NCBI GenBank assembly: GCA_002424545.1
Contig: DIKL01000029.1
Span: 1-25,386, forward strand
DNA: 25,386 nt
Direction: 5' to 3'
Source: Syntrophaceae bacterium UBA5619
GTDB lineage: Bacteria; Desulfobacterota; Syntrophia; Syntrophales; UBA5619
The notes under the pieces are model-generated. The model was given only the letters and a program-made list of their open reading frames with translations. It was not told the origin of the DNA and did no database searches. Made by a program: the position numbers and the translations under genes. Position 1 is the stretch's first letter. Each line of letters begins with the position of its first letter. Shown here piece by piece: positions 6,563 to 16,055 of this stretch.

Positions 6563-9177
6563 TATTCCAGATAGCAGACCGCACGCTGACTCTGCGGATC
6601 GGCCGCCACCCGGGCATACAGGCCGCCGGTTGACACCGGCAGGTCGAAGAGGCGGATGAATTCCCCGAAGCGTCCCGCATCGGGCAGGAGCTGTTCCAGA
6701 ACGTTCGGCAGCCCCTCGAAAATCTCCCGGTTGAACCCCGCTTCCGGGTCGTTCGGATAGACGGGCAGGTATATGATCTGCGCCTCGACCAGATCGAGGA
6801 AGAAATGGGTCCCGTAGGAGACCTCCGGCACCTGCCCCGCCTCCTCCCGCGCCATCTCCACGAGCACCGCCGTATTGTTGATGTCGGCGTAACTGACGTT
6901 CACCCCGAGATCGATGTTGCTGCTTCCCCACCTTCCCGGCCCCATCATGATGATCCGTCCCCGGGTCACTTCGGGATGTTCGTTGATCCGGCCGACGATC
7001 CGGCCGAGCGATTTTTTCACCTCCGGGGAACCGATGGTCCCGTATCCCGCCGGATCGATATAGAGAAGATAGCGAATGGGCGCCGTTACACCGCCGCTGA
7101 TCGTTCGGCTCGATCGGAAGAGGACCCGCTCCGGGGGAATGTCGTCGGGGATCGCCACCGGCCCCGTTGCGCCGGGCAGCCGCATCGGCCGGCATTGGAG
7201 GAGGTTGATCCGGACCCTTCCCCCGGCGCCGATCGCGGCGGTGAATTCCGTATCGAGCGGCCTGCCGTAGGCCTTCTCCAGGCGAACCAGCATCTCCCCG
7301 ATCAGGCGGATGAAATCGGTCCGGTCCAACAGGCGGTTGAAGGTGAGAACCAGATCATCCGTCGTCGCTTCGAGGCGGCCGGTCCAGGGATCCGCGGGAT
7401 ACCCGTCCCGCATCAGCGAAACGAAAAGGTCGAGATGGGGATAGTTCCGCCCTTCCAGAACCTCGGCCAGCGGCTTCGTCGAGAGTTCGTTCCGCTCCCG
7501 ATCGATCAGATCGACCTCCCACTGGGAATACTTGGCGATCCGGGGGCCCGATTCGGGGCGGAGCCGGGGGTGGCTCACGGCGATCATCCGGGGATAGTCG
7601 TTCCCGACGCGGTTCACCGCCCGCGTCCCCAGACCGAAAACCAGGCGGATCATCCCCTTGGTCGGATCGATCCGGCCCGTCCAGGCATAGAGGTTTCGGG
7701 AGAAGGCGACCCCGGCAAGGCTTGGAAAGAAATACTGCTTGTAGGGTGTCCCGGAGACGCGCTGGACCAGAATGGCCATCTGCTCATCGCTTTCGCCCAG
7801 ACCCCGGGCGCGACGGTACGTCAGCGCGTCCGGGTTCAAGGCGCTCGCATAGACGAGCTTCACCGCGCGCAGAAAGGCCTCGAACCGCTCTTCCGGCGTG
7901 CCCTGGTTGGCGCAATACTCGCTGTGGTATTTCCCGGCAAAGGCATTCCCGAAACTGTCTTCCAGCAGGCTGCTGGAGCGGGCGATGATCGGCGCCTGAC
8001 CGAAGTAGGCCAGCATGTCCCGGAACTGTTCGAGAATCTCGGGCGGAAACGACCCGGCCAGAAAGCGTTTCTCCACCTCCGCGAACTCTTCGCGTGTGAT
8101 CTGCGTGGCCCGGGAAAGCTGAAGCCGCAGGCGGAAGAGATCGTTGTTCACGAGGAACGTAAAAAAGACATCCGAACCGATGTAAAAAGAATCGTGCGGT
8201 TCGAGGACCTCCGCAAAATCGATCTCCCCCGGTTCCGTCTGGAGGATGCGCCGGGCGATCAGCATCCCCGCCGCCTTTCCGCCGATCCGCCCGGAACCGA
8301 TGAGACGGTCCCGGATGGCGAAGAGGTCGTCCAGCTTGACATAGGCGTCCACCAGACGGTTGAACTCCGGGTGGGTTCCGATCATCATCCGCGAGAGTTC
8401 CTGCTTCAGCGCGGCGATCTCCGGCGTCTTCTCGTCGAGCGCCGGTCCCGCCTCGCGGTACTGCATCAAGCGCCGGTAAACGCTCTCCCAGGGGGCGAGG
8501 GATTGCCCCCGAACATGGAGAGGCTTCCGGCCCGCCGACGCCGACAGGGCCGCCGCCTCCCCGCTTCCGAAGACCGGCGTCCAAACCGAGTCGGACATCA
8601 CATGCGGGAGGAACATTTGCGGGGAGTAGCGGTCCCAGACCTTGAGCGGCTGGAGGCACATCTCTCCCTTGACCTGGTATACGTCCAGCAGGACCTGCGT
8701 TGTGTCCCGGATCCGGGCGACAGCGCCATGCCGGTGCCGGCCGCGCGAGAGGGCGAAGTAGGCGACCGTGTCGAGTTCGAAGAGGAACGGACAGGTCACC
8801 TGAAAAAAATTGGCGAGGAGCTCGTCCGTCGCCCACTCGACGACGAGCGCGGAAAGGCTGTCGAAAACGTAGAAGACCCGACGCCCCTCCGCCTCAATGA
8901 TCTGATGGAGGTTGCCGCTGAAGGCATCGAAACCGGCATGGGGATCAACCGTGATCGTTTCGAGCCCGTCCATCGGCGGAAGAATCGCATCGTGCGGGGC
9001 GAAGCGAAAGTAGATCATCCGCCGCCCGTCGCGGATCGCCCGCCGGGCGAAGGGCTCGGCGAAGTGCCGATAGTCTTCGAGACGATCCACCTGCCAGACG
9101 ACGTTGTCTCCCAACCGGAGCCCCTGCAGCACCTGGTCCAGGGCGGCCAGGCCGCTGGTCGCGATTTTCGAATCCAT
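6562..9177 (-). CDS. RecA/KaiC-like domain fused to a PEP-synthase/PPDK-type ATP-grasp domain
   Basis: The product has 871 residues. Residues 1-200 resemble KaiC/RadA-like RecA folds: TSGLAALDQVL near the N-terminus, GDNVVWQV (23-30) where the P-loop should be but without its GK[ST], and a Walker-B-like VFYVFDSLSALV (101-112). ATP binding here is therefore doubtful. Residues from about 290 to 665 match the ATP-grasp (PEP/pyruvate-binding) domain of PEP synthase and pyruvate phosphate dikinase: IGGKAAGM (298-305), IIARSSSLLEDSFGN (397-411) and RLVFGLGTRAVNRV (511-524). The swivelling phospho-histidine domain and the PEP-binding TIM barrel of those enzymes are absent. The C-terminal 200 residues carry a distinctive MGPGRWGSSNIDLG motif of unknown role. 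It is unlikely to make PEP by itself; a kinase or phosphotransfer role is inference. The ATG at 9177 has GGAAAGG upstream and lies 30 bp behind gspE, so it is probably in the same transcript. Confidence 0.8.
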   Translation of the reverse strand: MDSKIATSGLAALDQVLQGLRLGDNVVWQVDRLEDYRHFAEPFARRAIRDGRRMIYFRFAPHDAILPPMDGLETITVDPHAGFDAFSGNLHQIIEAEGRRVFYVFDSLSALVVEWATDELLANFFQVTCPFLFELDTVAYFALSRGRHRHGAVARIRDTTQVLLDVYQVKGEMCLQPLKVWDRYSPQMFLPHVMSDSVWTPVFGSGEAAALSASAGRKPLHVRGQSLAPWESVYRRLMQYREAGPALDEKTPEIAALKQELSRMMIGTHPEFNRLVDAYVKLDDLFAIRDRLIGSGRIGGKAAGMLIARRILQTEPGEIDFAEVLEPHDSFYIGSDVFFTFLVNNDLFRLRLQLSRATQITREEFAEVEKRFLAGSFPPEILEQFRDMLAYFGQAPIIARSSSLLEDSFGNAFAGKYHSEYCANQGTPEERFEAFLRAVKLVYASALNPDALTYRRARGLGESDEQMAILVQRVSGTPYKQYFFPSLAGVAFSRNLYAWTGRIDPTKGMIRLVFGLGTRAVNRVGNDYPRMIAVSHPRLRPESGPRIAKYSQWEVDLIDRERNELSTKPLAEVLEGRNYPHLDLFVSLMRDGYPADPWTGRLEATTDDLVLTFNRLLDRTDFIRLIGEMLVRLEKAYGRPLDTEFTAAIGAGGRVRINLLQCRPMRLPGATGPVAIPDDIPPERVLFRSSRTISGGVTAPIRYLLYIDPAGYGTIGSPEVKKSLGRIVGRINEHPEVTRGRIIMMGPGRWGSSNIDLGVNVSYADINNTAVLVEMAREEAGQVPEVSYGTHFFLDLVEAQIIYLPVYPNDPEAGFNREIFEGLPNVLEQLLPDAGRFGEFIRLFDLPVSTGGLYARVAADPQSQRAVCYLE

Positions 9178-9207
9178 TCAACGCCTTTCCGCCGATCACG
9201 TCACGGA

Positions 9208-11049
9208 TCACGCCTCGAGATCGGTTTCGCGCTTGATGATCCGGGTGACGCGGAACACCTCTTCGATCGTCGTCACCCCGGCCAGAACCTTTCGGGCGCC
9301 GTCGGCCAGCAGGTTCATCATCCCCCGTTTCATCGCCGCATCCTGGATCTGGTTGGCGTCGGACGTCTTCAGGATCAGCCGCTTGATCGTTTCGTCGGGA
9401 ATCAGGATCTCGAAAATCGCCGTCCGGCCGCGGTAGCCGGTATTCATGCAGGCGGCGCATCCCCGCTTCCGGTAGAGGGTTTTCCTCTCCAGTTGCTTCC
9501 GGTCCACCCCGAGATTGGCGAGCGATTCATCATCGGCCGCGTAGGTTTCCTTGCATTTCGGACAGAGCACGCGGACGAGGCGCTGGGCAATGATCGCGAT
9601 CACCGACGAGGTCACCAGAAAGGGCTCGATCCCCATGTCGATGAGGCGCGTGACGGCGCTCGCCGCGTCGTTCGTGTGGAGGGTAGAGAAGACGAGATGT
9701 CCCGTGAGGGACGACTGGATTGCGATCTCCGCCGTCTCGCGGTCGCGGATCTCGCCGACGAGGATCACATCCGGATCCTGACGAACGATGGAACGGAGCC
9801 CCTGGGCAAAGGTGAGGTCGATCTTCGGGTTGACCTGGATCTGACCGATCCCGTCGATCTGGTACTCGATCGGGTCCTCGATGGTGATGATGTTGACCTC
9901 GGGTTGGTTGATGCTCGAAAGCGCCGCATAGAGGGTGGTCGTCTTGCCGCTGCCCGTCGGCCCCGTAACCAGAACGATTCCGTACGGGGACTGGATCAGT
10001 CGGTTGAAGATCCCGATCTTCCGCTCGTCCATCCCGAGGTCGGAGAGCATCAGAATCGACGCGGTCTTGTCGAGGAGCCGGAGGACCGCCCTTTCCCCGA
10101 AGGCGGTCGGAATGGTGGAAACCCGGATGTCGACGCTCCGGTCGGCGATCTTGATCTCGATCCGGCCGTCCTGGGGAAGTCTTTTCTCGGCGATGTTGAG
10201 TTTCGCCATGATCTTCACGCGCGAGACGAGCGGCGAGTGGATCTTGCGCGGAAGATTGAGGATGTCGTAAAGGATGCCGTCGATCCGGTAGCGGACCCTC
10301 ACCGCGGCTTGGTAGGGTTCGATGTGGATGTCGCTGGCCCGGTCCTTGATGGCCCCCGAAAGGAGGAGGTTCACCAGTTTGATGATCGGGGCGTCGCTGG
10401 TCTCGTCCAGAAGGTCTCCGGTCTCCTCGATCTCGGAGATGATGCCGGCGGTCGATTCCTCGTCCATCTCCTGGAAGAACGCCTTCGCCGTGCTCCGGCT
10501 GAGATCATAGGCCAGGTTGATGGCGGCAATGATCGCCTCCTGCGTGGCCAGAACCACCAGCCGCTCCGGCCGACCGAGCAGGCGGCAGAGATCGTCCGTC
10601 GCCTGAAAATCGGTCGGGTCGTTGACCGCCACGACAAACCCTTGCGGCGTGTCGAGCGGAACCATCTTCTGTTTCTTCAGATACTGGATGGAGAAAAGAT
10701 CGGTGAAGTCGACCTTCATGTGATCCGTCGGAAGCTCCTCCCAGAAGGGGATTTCATACTCTTCGCCGAGGACCGCAAGCAGTTCCCTCTCCGGAAGAAC
10801 CTTCTTCCGGATCATCAAATCGACCATTCCGGAACCGTTCGTCCGGAGGAGACGCCGGATCTCCGCGAGCGTCTCCGACGATGCCCCGCGGGAGACAAGA
10901 CGCGCATCCAGGCCGTTCATCTCCGCCAGCTCTTCCCCTTCGGCTCCGGGAGTGATCAACGGGTCGAAGGACGGCAGGGGGTCCGCCGGCACGTCCGGGT
11001 GTCCAAATGGATTCGCTTTCCGGATTTGGTCGTTTCGCGAGCCCGTCAT
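9208..11049 (-). CDS. gspE: Type II secretion motor ATPase GspE
   Basis: This cytoplasmic hexameric ATPase powers pseudopilus assembly. The 613-residue product has the N-terminal GspE/PilB docking domain (about 45-190), then the ATPase core with Walker A GPTGSGKTT (363-371), Asp box EDPIE (391-395), Walker B DVILVGEIRD (427-436) and a His box around STLHTN (455-460). The zinc-binding tetracysteine motif is intact (CPKC 496-499, CAAC 531-534). PilB of type IV pili is the alternative, but the surrounding gsp genes decide for GspE. Its ATG overlaps the gspD stop as ATGA, so translation of the two is likely coupled. Confidence 0.95.
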   Translation of the reverse strand: MTGSRNDQIRKANPFGHPDVPADPLPSFDPLITPGAEGEELAEMNGLDARLVSRGASSETLAEIRRLLRTNGSGMVDLMIRKKVLPERELLAVLGEEYEIPFWEELPTDHMKVDFTDLFSIQYLKKQKMVPLDTPQGFVVAVNDPTDFQATDDLCRLLGRPERLVVLATQEAIIAAINLAYDLSRSTAKAFFQEMDEESTAGIISEIEETGDLLDETSDAPIIKLVNLLLSGAIKDRASDIHIEPYQAAVRVRYRIDGILYDILNLPRKIHSPLVSRVKIMAKLNIAEKRLPQDGRIEIKIADRSVDIRVSTIPTAFGERAVLRLLDKTASILMLSDLGMDERKIGIFNRLIQSPYGIVLVTGPTGSGKTTTLYAALSSINQPEVNIITIEDPIEYQIDGIGQIQVNPKIDLTFAQGLRSIVRQDPDVILVGEIRDRETAEIAIQSSLTGHLVFSTLHTNDAASAVTRLIDMGIEPFLVTSSVIAIIAQRLVRVLCPKCKETYAADDESLANLGVDRKQLERKTLYRKRGCAACMNTGYRGRTAIFEILIPDETIKRLILKTSDANQIQDAAMKRGMMNLLADGARKVLAGVTTIEEVFRVTRIIKRETDLEA

Positions 11050-13322
11050 TCCGTCTCCCTGTTCTCCTTCTTGCGGACCGGCGTGCTCCTGATCGTGCCT
11101 TCCTGAATGACCCGCATGTATTCCATCTTTTCTTCCTCAATTTTCCTCGCGTCTTCCGGATTTTGGACGATGCGGGGGGTGATGAAGACGAACAGGTTCG
11201 TCCGCTGGTTCAACGTGGATTTTGTTTTGAAGAGCCATCCCAGCAACGGGATGTCCCCCAGAAGAGGGACCCGGGAGGTGCCCTGTTCCGAATCGTCCTG
11301 GATCATTCCGCCGATGACGACCGTCTCGCCGCTCTTGACCACGACGGTCGTCTTGGCCGTCCTCTTGAGGGTCGTCGGGGTGAGAACCTTGTTGCCCGCC
11401 TTGTCCACTTCGCTGGTCTGGGAAAGGATCTTCGTCACCGATTGGTCCAGTTTCATCCGGACAAAGCCGTCCCGGTTGATCTGGGGGGTCACCTTGAGCG
11501 TGACGCCGACGTCCCTGTACTCGTAATTGCTGTAGTTGGTCGTCGATCCGACCGTTGTGTCCTGCCGGGTGACGTAAGGGACGTTCGATCCCACGGTGAT
11601 CTCCGCATCCTCATTGTCCAGCGTCAACAATTGCGGCGTCGCTAAAATTCGGGTGTCCGAATCGTTCTGATAAGCCTGCAGGACCGCGCCGATGTTCGGA
11701 AATATCACCGAACCGATCTTGATCCCCGCGCCGATCACGCCCACGGAAAAACCGCTCGGCATGGAAAGCAGGCCGGATGAATCGACCTGGGGGATGATGG
11801 AGGCGCCCCTGAAGCCGGCCATTCCCACGTTTCGAGCGTCCCCATCCCCAACACCCGTCGCGCCGACATCCTTGAGCGCGCTCCATTCGACGCCGACGCC
11901 GAAGCTCTTGTCGGCGTTCACCTCCATGATCAAGCCTTCAAGATAGACCATGGGCCGGTTGATGTCCAGCTTCCGGATCACATCCTCGATGACGATGTAG
12001 TCCGCCGCATCGGCCGTAATGATCAACGAATTGGTCGATTTGTCGGCCACGATCTGGACATTCTTGGAGAGAACGGCCGAGGTCGGCGATTTGGGATCGA
12101 TCGGCTTCCCCGGCTGGGGGAGGCCGGTGAGGACCTTGACCAGATCCTCCGCTTTGGCGTTCTGGAGATAGTAGACGCGGATGGCCCCCGCCCCTTTGGG
12201 GATCTCTTTGTCCATCATCTTCAGGAGTTCCCGAATTCTCGTCATATCGTTTTCCGCCGCGAGGATGATCAGCGCATTGGTACGCTCATCCGGCACGATC
12301 CGGATCGGGGAGACGACCCCCTTTCCGGGGATGGCCTGCTGCTGAAAGATCATCGTCAGGGATTTGGCCGTCTCCGTCGCCGAGGTGTACTGCAGCGGAA
12401 CGTAGGTGATGAGCTCCCCGACCCCCTCCACATCGAGGGCGGTCACGATTTCCTGCAGCCGTTGAATGTTGGAGAGGACGTCGGTGACGATCAACATCCC
12501 GGTCGGCGGGTAGGCCAGGATCACGCTGGTCTTGGAAACCAACGGATCGAGCACCTTTTTCATATCGTCGGGATTCGCGTTCTGGAGGGAGAAGATCTGG
12601 GTGACGATCCTGTCCTCGGGAACGACGCTCTCCTTCTTCAACCGGAAATCATGACCCTTTCCCCGGGCGTCCAGCGCGGGAATCACCTTGACCACGTCGC
12701 CCGCCGGAACCGCGGCAAAACCGTAGATTTCGAGGACCGACTCGAATACCTTGTAAACATCGTCCACGGCGATCTTGTTCGGGGAGATGATCGTCACCTT
12801 TCCCCGGACCTTTTCGTCGATCACGAAGTTCCGGCCGGTCAGTTCGCTGACAAACTTGATGAAGACCGGGATGTCGACGTTGTCGAAGTCGATCGTCACA
12901 TAACGGCCCACCTGCGAACGGGCGGACGGCGGCGCCGTCCGGGGAACGGATTTTCCCTCGACCTTCGCCGGCGGCGCTTCGGCGGGTTTCTGCGGCATCG
13001 CAACCGGCTGCGTCCCCGCGGTCGACCGCGGATTCGTTCGAACACGGGGTGCGGATGCCGCGACCGGCGCCGCGGGCGACGACGATTTGCCGGGTTCGGT
13101 GGTCACCGGCTGCTCCTCCCCCGCAAGGCGGGCGGCGGAAATCGTCCCCGGCCACAGGAACAGGATCAGAACAAAAAACGCCAAAAGGATCGCGGATATC
13201 CCGATTGCGAAACCGGCTCCGCGCTTCTCCGGTGGACGGGATCGCCTCCGACCGCCTTCCGCCGGACGGCGAACCCCCGTTCCTTTCGGGAAACGGCAAA
13301 ATATTTTTTGTGGTAACGGCAT
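11046..13322 (-). CDS. gspD: Type II secretion outer-membrane secretin GspD
   Basis: GspD forms the multimeric outer-membrane gate of the T2SS. The 758-residue protein has an unusually long basic n-region, one hydrophobic signal segment (about 37-58) and a Pro/Ala-rich linker (about 70-138). The periplasmic N0 (about 140-216), N1 (238-300), N2 (303-372) and N3 (380-465) domains follow. The C-terminal secretin domain (about 535-720) has the family motif VPLLGDIPLLGWLF (685-698) and ends LFVFITPRIV. No lipobox is present and no pilotin gene is seen nearby. The start codon shares one base with the preceding stop (TGATG). Confidence 0.95.
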   Translation of the reverse strand: MPLPQKIFCRFPKGTGVRRPAEGGRRRSRPPEKRGAGFAIGISAILLAFFVLILFLWPGTISAARLAGEEQPVTTEPGKSSSPAAPVAASAPRVRTNPRSTAGTQPVAMPQKPAEAPPAKVEGKSVPRTAPPSARSQVGRYVTIDFDNVDIPVFIKFVSELTGRNFVIDEKVRGKVTIISPNKIAVDDVYKVFESVLEIYGFAAVPAGDVVKVIPALDARGKGHDFRLKKESVVPEDRIVTQIFSLQNANPDDMKKVLDPLVSKTSVILAYPPTGMLIVTDVLSNIQRLQEIVTALDVEGVGELITYVPLQYTSATETAKSLTMIFQQQAIPGKGVVSPIRIVPDERTNALIILAAENDMTRIRELLKMMDKEIPKGAGAIRVYYLQNAKAEDLVKVLTGLPQPGKPIDPKSPTSAVLSKNVQIVADKSTNSLIITADAADYIVIEDVIRKLDINRPMVYLEGLIMEVNADKSFGVGVEWSALKDVGATGVGDGDARNVGMAGFRGASIIPQVDSSGLLSMPSGFSVGVIGAGIKIGSVIFPNIGAVLQAYQNDSDTRILATPQLLTLDNEDAEITVGSNVPYVTRQDTTVGSTTNYSNYEYRDVGVTLKVTPQINRDGFVRMKLDQSVTKILSQTSEVDKAGNKVLTPTTLKRTAKTTVVVKSGETVVIGGMIQDDSEQGTSRVPLLGDIPLLGWLFKTKSTLNQRTNLFVFITPRIVQNPEDARKIEEEKMEYMRVIQEGTIRSTPVRKKENRETE

Positions 13323-14119
13323 CAGTTTTTCCGCCCCTCCATCAGCTTCTTGAATCCGGGGGATGCGGCGACTTTTTTCATGTCGGCATCCTTTTTTGCC
13401 CAGTCGATGACATTGCCGTCCAGCGTTGCGGCGACATTCAGATACCAGAGGCTTTCCTCGATCTCGTTCGTCCGTGCATAAAGACAGGCCAGGTTGTAAT
13501 AGGGATCCGCGTAATCCCTTTTCAGCACGACGGCGCGGCCGAGAGCCGCAACGGCCTTTTGCCGCCTCCCCTGGGCCAGATAAACGACCCCGAGGTTGTT
13601 CAACGCCCGGACATGTCCGGGATCGTGGACCAGTGCCTTGCGATAGAGGGTTTCGGCCTTTCGGAGATCGCCGTTGCGCTGAGCGAGCAGGGCCTCCCCG
13701 TAGCGGGCTTCCGCATCACGCTCCTCTGTTGTCCCGCCGTCCCCGGGAACCCTGGCCGACACGGTGGGGGACGACGGCGCCGCGCGGCCGGACTCCTTTC
13801 CTGAAACCGCCGCCTCCGCCTGTCCGGTGGCCTCCCCCATCTCCGGCGCGGACCGGATCTTGGCGGCCTCCGGCGCCGGGGTTTCCGCGACGGGGGATGG
13901 GGGCGACTTTCGAACGGGAGGGTCGGGCTGAAGCAGAAACCAAAGCGCGATCAACACGCCCGCCGCCAGGAAGAGAATCAGCGCCCCGACGGGAACGATC
14001 CACCTTTTCCCGAGGCAACCCGAACCGCCGGGTCCGGCGGTATCGATTCCGCCGAAATTCCCATACCCTCTCTCTCTTTCCCGCTGCGCTTTTCTCAGCG
14101 CGTCATTGATATAACTCAT
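13322..14119 (-). CDS. GspB-like membrane protein with periplasmic TPR repeats
   Basis: The 265-residue product begins MSYINDALRKAQRER, the N-terminal signature of GspB/ExeB-like partners of the GspA ATPase. One membrane segment follows (about 41-63), then a Pro/Ala-rich linker and tetratricopeptide repeats (about 137-230) with typical Ala-Leu and Tyr spacing. In Aeromonas, ExeA and ExeB help the secretin through the cell wall and assemble it in the outer membrane. Its position between gspA and gspD fits that role. The TPR tail is not the usual GspB C-terminal domain, so it may recruit GspD or cell-wall factors in a different way (inference). Confidence 0.8.
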   Translation of the reverse strand: MSYINDALRKAQRERERGYGNFGGIDTAGPGGSGCLGKRWIVPVGALILFLAAGVLIALWFLLQPDPPVRKSPPSPVAETPAPEAAKIRSAPEMGEATGQAEAAVSGKESGRAAPSSPTVSARVPGDGGTTEERDAEARYGEALLAQRNGDLRKAETLYRKALVHDPGHVRALNNLGVVYLAQGRRQKAVAALGRAVVLKRDYADPYYNLACLYARTNEIEESLWYLNVAATLDGNVIDWAKKDADMKKVAASPGFKKLMEGRKN

Positions 14120-14159
14120 GGACCGCCTTCGTCAACCCCTTTGACCGCTCCGCGACGTC

Positions 14160-15107
14160 TCAGCGGAAGAACGGCCAGGAAAATCCGCCGAAAAGATATC
14201 CGTACCCCGCCAGAAGCAGCGCCGTCCCCAAAAACGCGGCCGCAATGACTCCCCATACAATTTGCCTTGTCCCAACGGTTCCCGTCTCCGTCAGATATCC
14301 GGGACCGATGTCCCGGATGGCCGCTCCGACGATTTGCCGATTCACGGTCCGAAGATCCTTCCCGTAGGCGACCAGCAGCGACCGGTCGCAGATCGCGTTG
14401 ATCCGCCGCGGGATGCCCCGTGACGCCCGATAGAGCCGCCCGTAAACCCCCGGGGCGAAAATCGTGTCCGCCTGCCCGCCCGCCGTGGAGATCCGGTGTC
14501 CAATATAATGGCGAATCTCCTCCCGGGCAAGCGGTTTCAGTTCGTAGCGGACCGTGATCCGTTCGTTCAACTGCCGGAGCGACGGCAACGCCAGCAACCG
14601 GAGGAGCTCCGGTTGGCCCAGCAGGATGATCTGGATCAGCTTCTCCCGGACGGTCTCCAGGTTCGACAACATCCGGATCTGCTCCATGACGCCGTGCGGC
14701 AGATTCTGCGCCTCGTCGATCAGCAGCACGGCGTTCTTCCCCGCGGCGAAATTCCGCATCAGAAAGGCATTGAGCTGGTCGAGATACCGCTTCTTCGTCG
14801 CCCTGCCTCTCTCCATTCGGACGCCGAACTCCTGATTGACCGTTTTCAGGAGCTCGATCTCGGAAAGGGCGGGATTGAAGATGAGCGCCGTGGCGACGGA
14901 GTCGTCCAGACCGGCGAGCAGGGAACGACAGAGTGTCGTCTTGCCCGTCCCGATCCCGCCGGTGACGACCATGAACCCCTTTTTTTCATGAATCCCGTAA
15001 ATCAGGCAGTTCAACGCCTCCCGGTGCTGCGGGCTCAGGTAGAGATACCGCGGATCCGGAGAAAGGGAAAAGGGATTTTCCCGCAGACCGAAATAGGCCT
15101 CATACAT
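14160..15107 (-). CDS. gspA: GspA/ExeA-type AAA ATPase
   Basis: The 315-residue protein begins MYEAYFGLRENPFSLSPDP, the hallmark of ExeA/GspA-family ATPases. It has Walker A GGIGTGKTT (50-58), Walker B AVLLIDEAQN (126-135) and a sensor-like ILLGQPEL (162-169), and one membrane segment near the C-terminus (about 283-305). In the Aeromonas system this ATPase works with GspB to place the secretin through peptidoglycan. Unlike ExeA of about 550 residues, this protein ends soon after the membrane segment and has no peptidoglycan-binding domain. Related short ATPases also occur in exosortase/EPS loci, but the gsp context points to secretion. An AAGGG sits eight bases ahead of the ATG at 15107. Confidence 0.88.
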   Translation of the reverse strand: MYEAYFGLRENPFSLSPDPRYLYLSPQHREALNCLIYGIHEKKGFMVVTGGIGTGKTTLCRSLLAGLDDSVATALIFNPALSEIELLKTVNQEFGVRMERGRATKKRYLDQLNAFLMRNFAAGKNAVLLIDEAQNLPHGVMEQIRMLSNLETVREKLIQIILLGQPELLRLLALPSLRQLNERITVRYELKPLAREEIRHYIGHRISTAGGQADTIFAPGVYGRLYRASRGIPRRINAICDRSLLVAYGKDLRTVNRQIVGAAIRDIGPGYLTETGTVGTRQIVWGVIAAAFLGTALLLAGYGYLFGGFSWPFFR

Positions 15108-15161
15108 AACGACAACCCTTGGCGAAGGGAATGGGCCGTTGCCCGCTTTTCCTTCCTTCTC

Positions 15162-16040
15162 CTACTGAAACTGATAATTCAACGTCTCCGATTTTCCCTG
15201 ACGCTTGATTCCCAGGGACAGGGACGATCCCGACTTGATGGTGTCCATCAATCCCATCACGTCGTCCACCGTCTGGATGCGCTGGTTGTTCACCTCCTGA
15301 ATGATGTCCCCGTTGGCGATTCCCATCCTCTGGTAGAGGCTCCCCGGCCGGATGCTGCCGATGATGAATCCGTCGGGAACCCCCGCGTTGAAGTACGGAC
15401 GGACCTGGGCCTGGCTGAGCATCTTTCCCATATCCTGCAGGGCCGCGTCTACTTCGCTCCGCGGAACGACGACGGCGCCGGGAGGCGGGGTCGCCCCGAT
15501 GGAGGCCGATTTCCCCGGCGGCGGGAGGATAGGCGCCTCCTTCGTTTCCACAATCTTCAGGGTCCGCTCTTTTCCGGCCACAAGGACATCCACGGCGTTT
15601 CGCTTGATCCGGATCACCTTTGCTTCGTGAACGAGGTCTCCTATCTTCACGAGACGCTGTTTCCGGGTCCCCTTTTCCTCGATGATCGCGAAACCGTATC
15701 TTCCCGTGCCAGCAGCGGTCCCTTTGACGTCGAAGGGTAGCTCGATATCCTGCCGCGGCGCGGCCGGGGTCTGGACAACCGCCCGGGTTGCCGTGCCGAA
15801 GAGGTTCCGCTCCGGAATCACCCGGTAGGCGCTCAGCGGCTCCCGGACCGCGGCGGCCTGCGCCTTGACCTCCGGCCGGGATGCCGGCGCCATTCGGCCG
15901 ATGCAGATCGCCAGCCCTTTGTAAAAAATTCCCACCCCCTGGTAGAGGAAGACGGCCATCAACGCGAGGATCATCGTCCGCCGGAAAGCCTTTCCCCGGA
16001 AATCGGTCAGTGAAGAATAAAGCCGCCGCAATCCGTCCAA
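15162..16040 (-). CDS. gspC: Type II secretion inner-membrane protein GspC with PDZ domain
   Basis: GspC links the inner-membrane platform to the secretin and may help select substrates. The 292-residue product has an N-terminal membrane segment (about 23-45), the homology region (about 71-165, containing RVIPERNLFG) that contacts GspD, a Pro-rich linker, and a C-terminal PDZ domain (about 215-290). The start appears to be TTG at 16040. No in-frame ATG or GTG lies between the upstream stop and the membrane segment, and AGGTGA sits four bases ahead of this TTG. The gene follows gspN after 15 bases. Confidence 0.92.
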   Translation of the reverse strand: MDGLRRLYSSLTDFRGKAFRRTMILALMAVFLYQGVGIFYKGLAICIGRMAPASRPEVKAQAAAVREPLSAYRVIPERNLFGTATRAVVQTPAAPRQDIELPFDVKGTAAGTGRYGFAIIEEKGTRKQRLVKIGDLVHEAKVIRIKRNAVDVLVAGKERTLKIVETKEAPILPPPGKSASIGATPPPGAVVVPRSEVDAALQDMGKMLSQAQVRPYFNAGVPDGFIIGSIRPGSLYQRMGIANGDIIQEVNNQRIQTVDDVMGLMDTIKSGSSLSLGIKRQGKSETLNYQFQ

Positions 16041-16055
16041 GCGATCACCTGCCCC

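Noticed and set aside
6805..11106. Open frame of 1433 codons on the + strand
   Set aside because: It is antisense to gspE and the ATP-grasp gene, both with clear motifs. Its composition (Arg, Asp, Gly, Pro-rich, no domains) is typical of the mirrored frame of a GC-rich gene.
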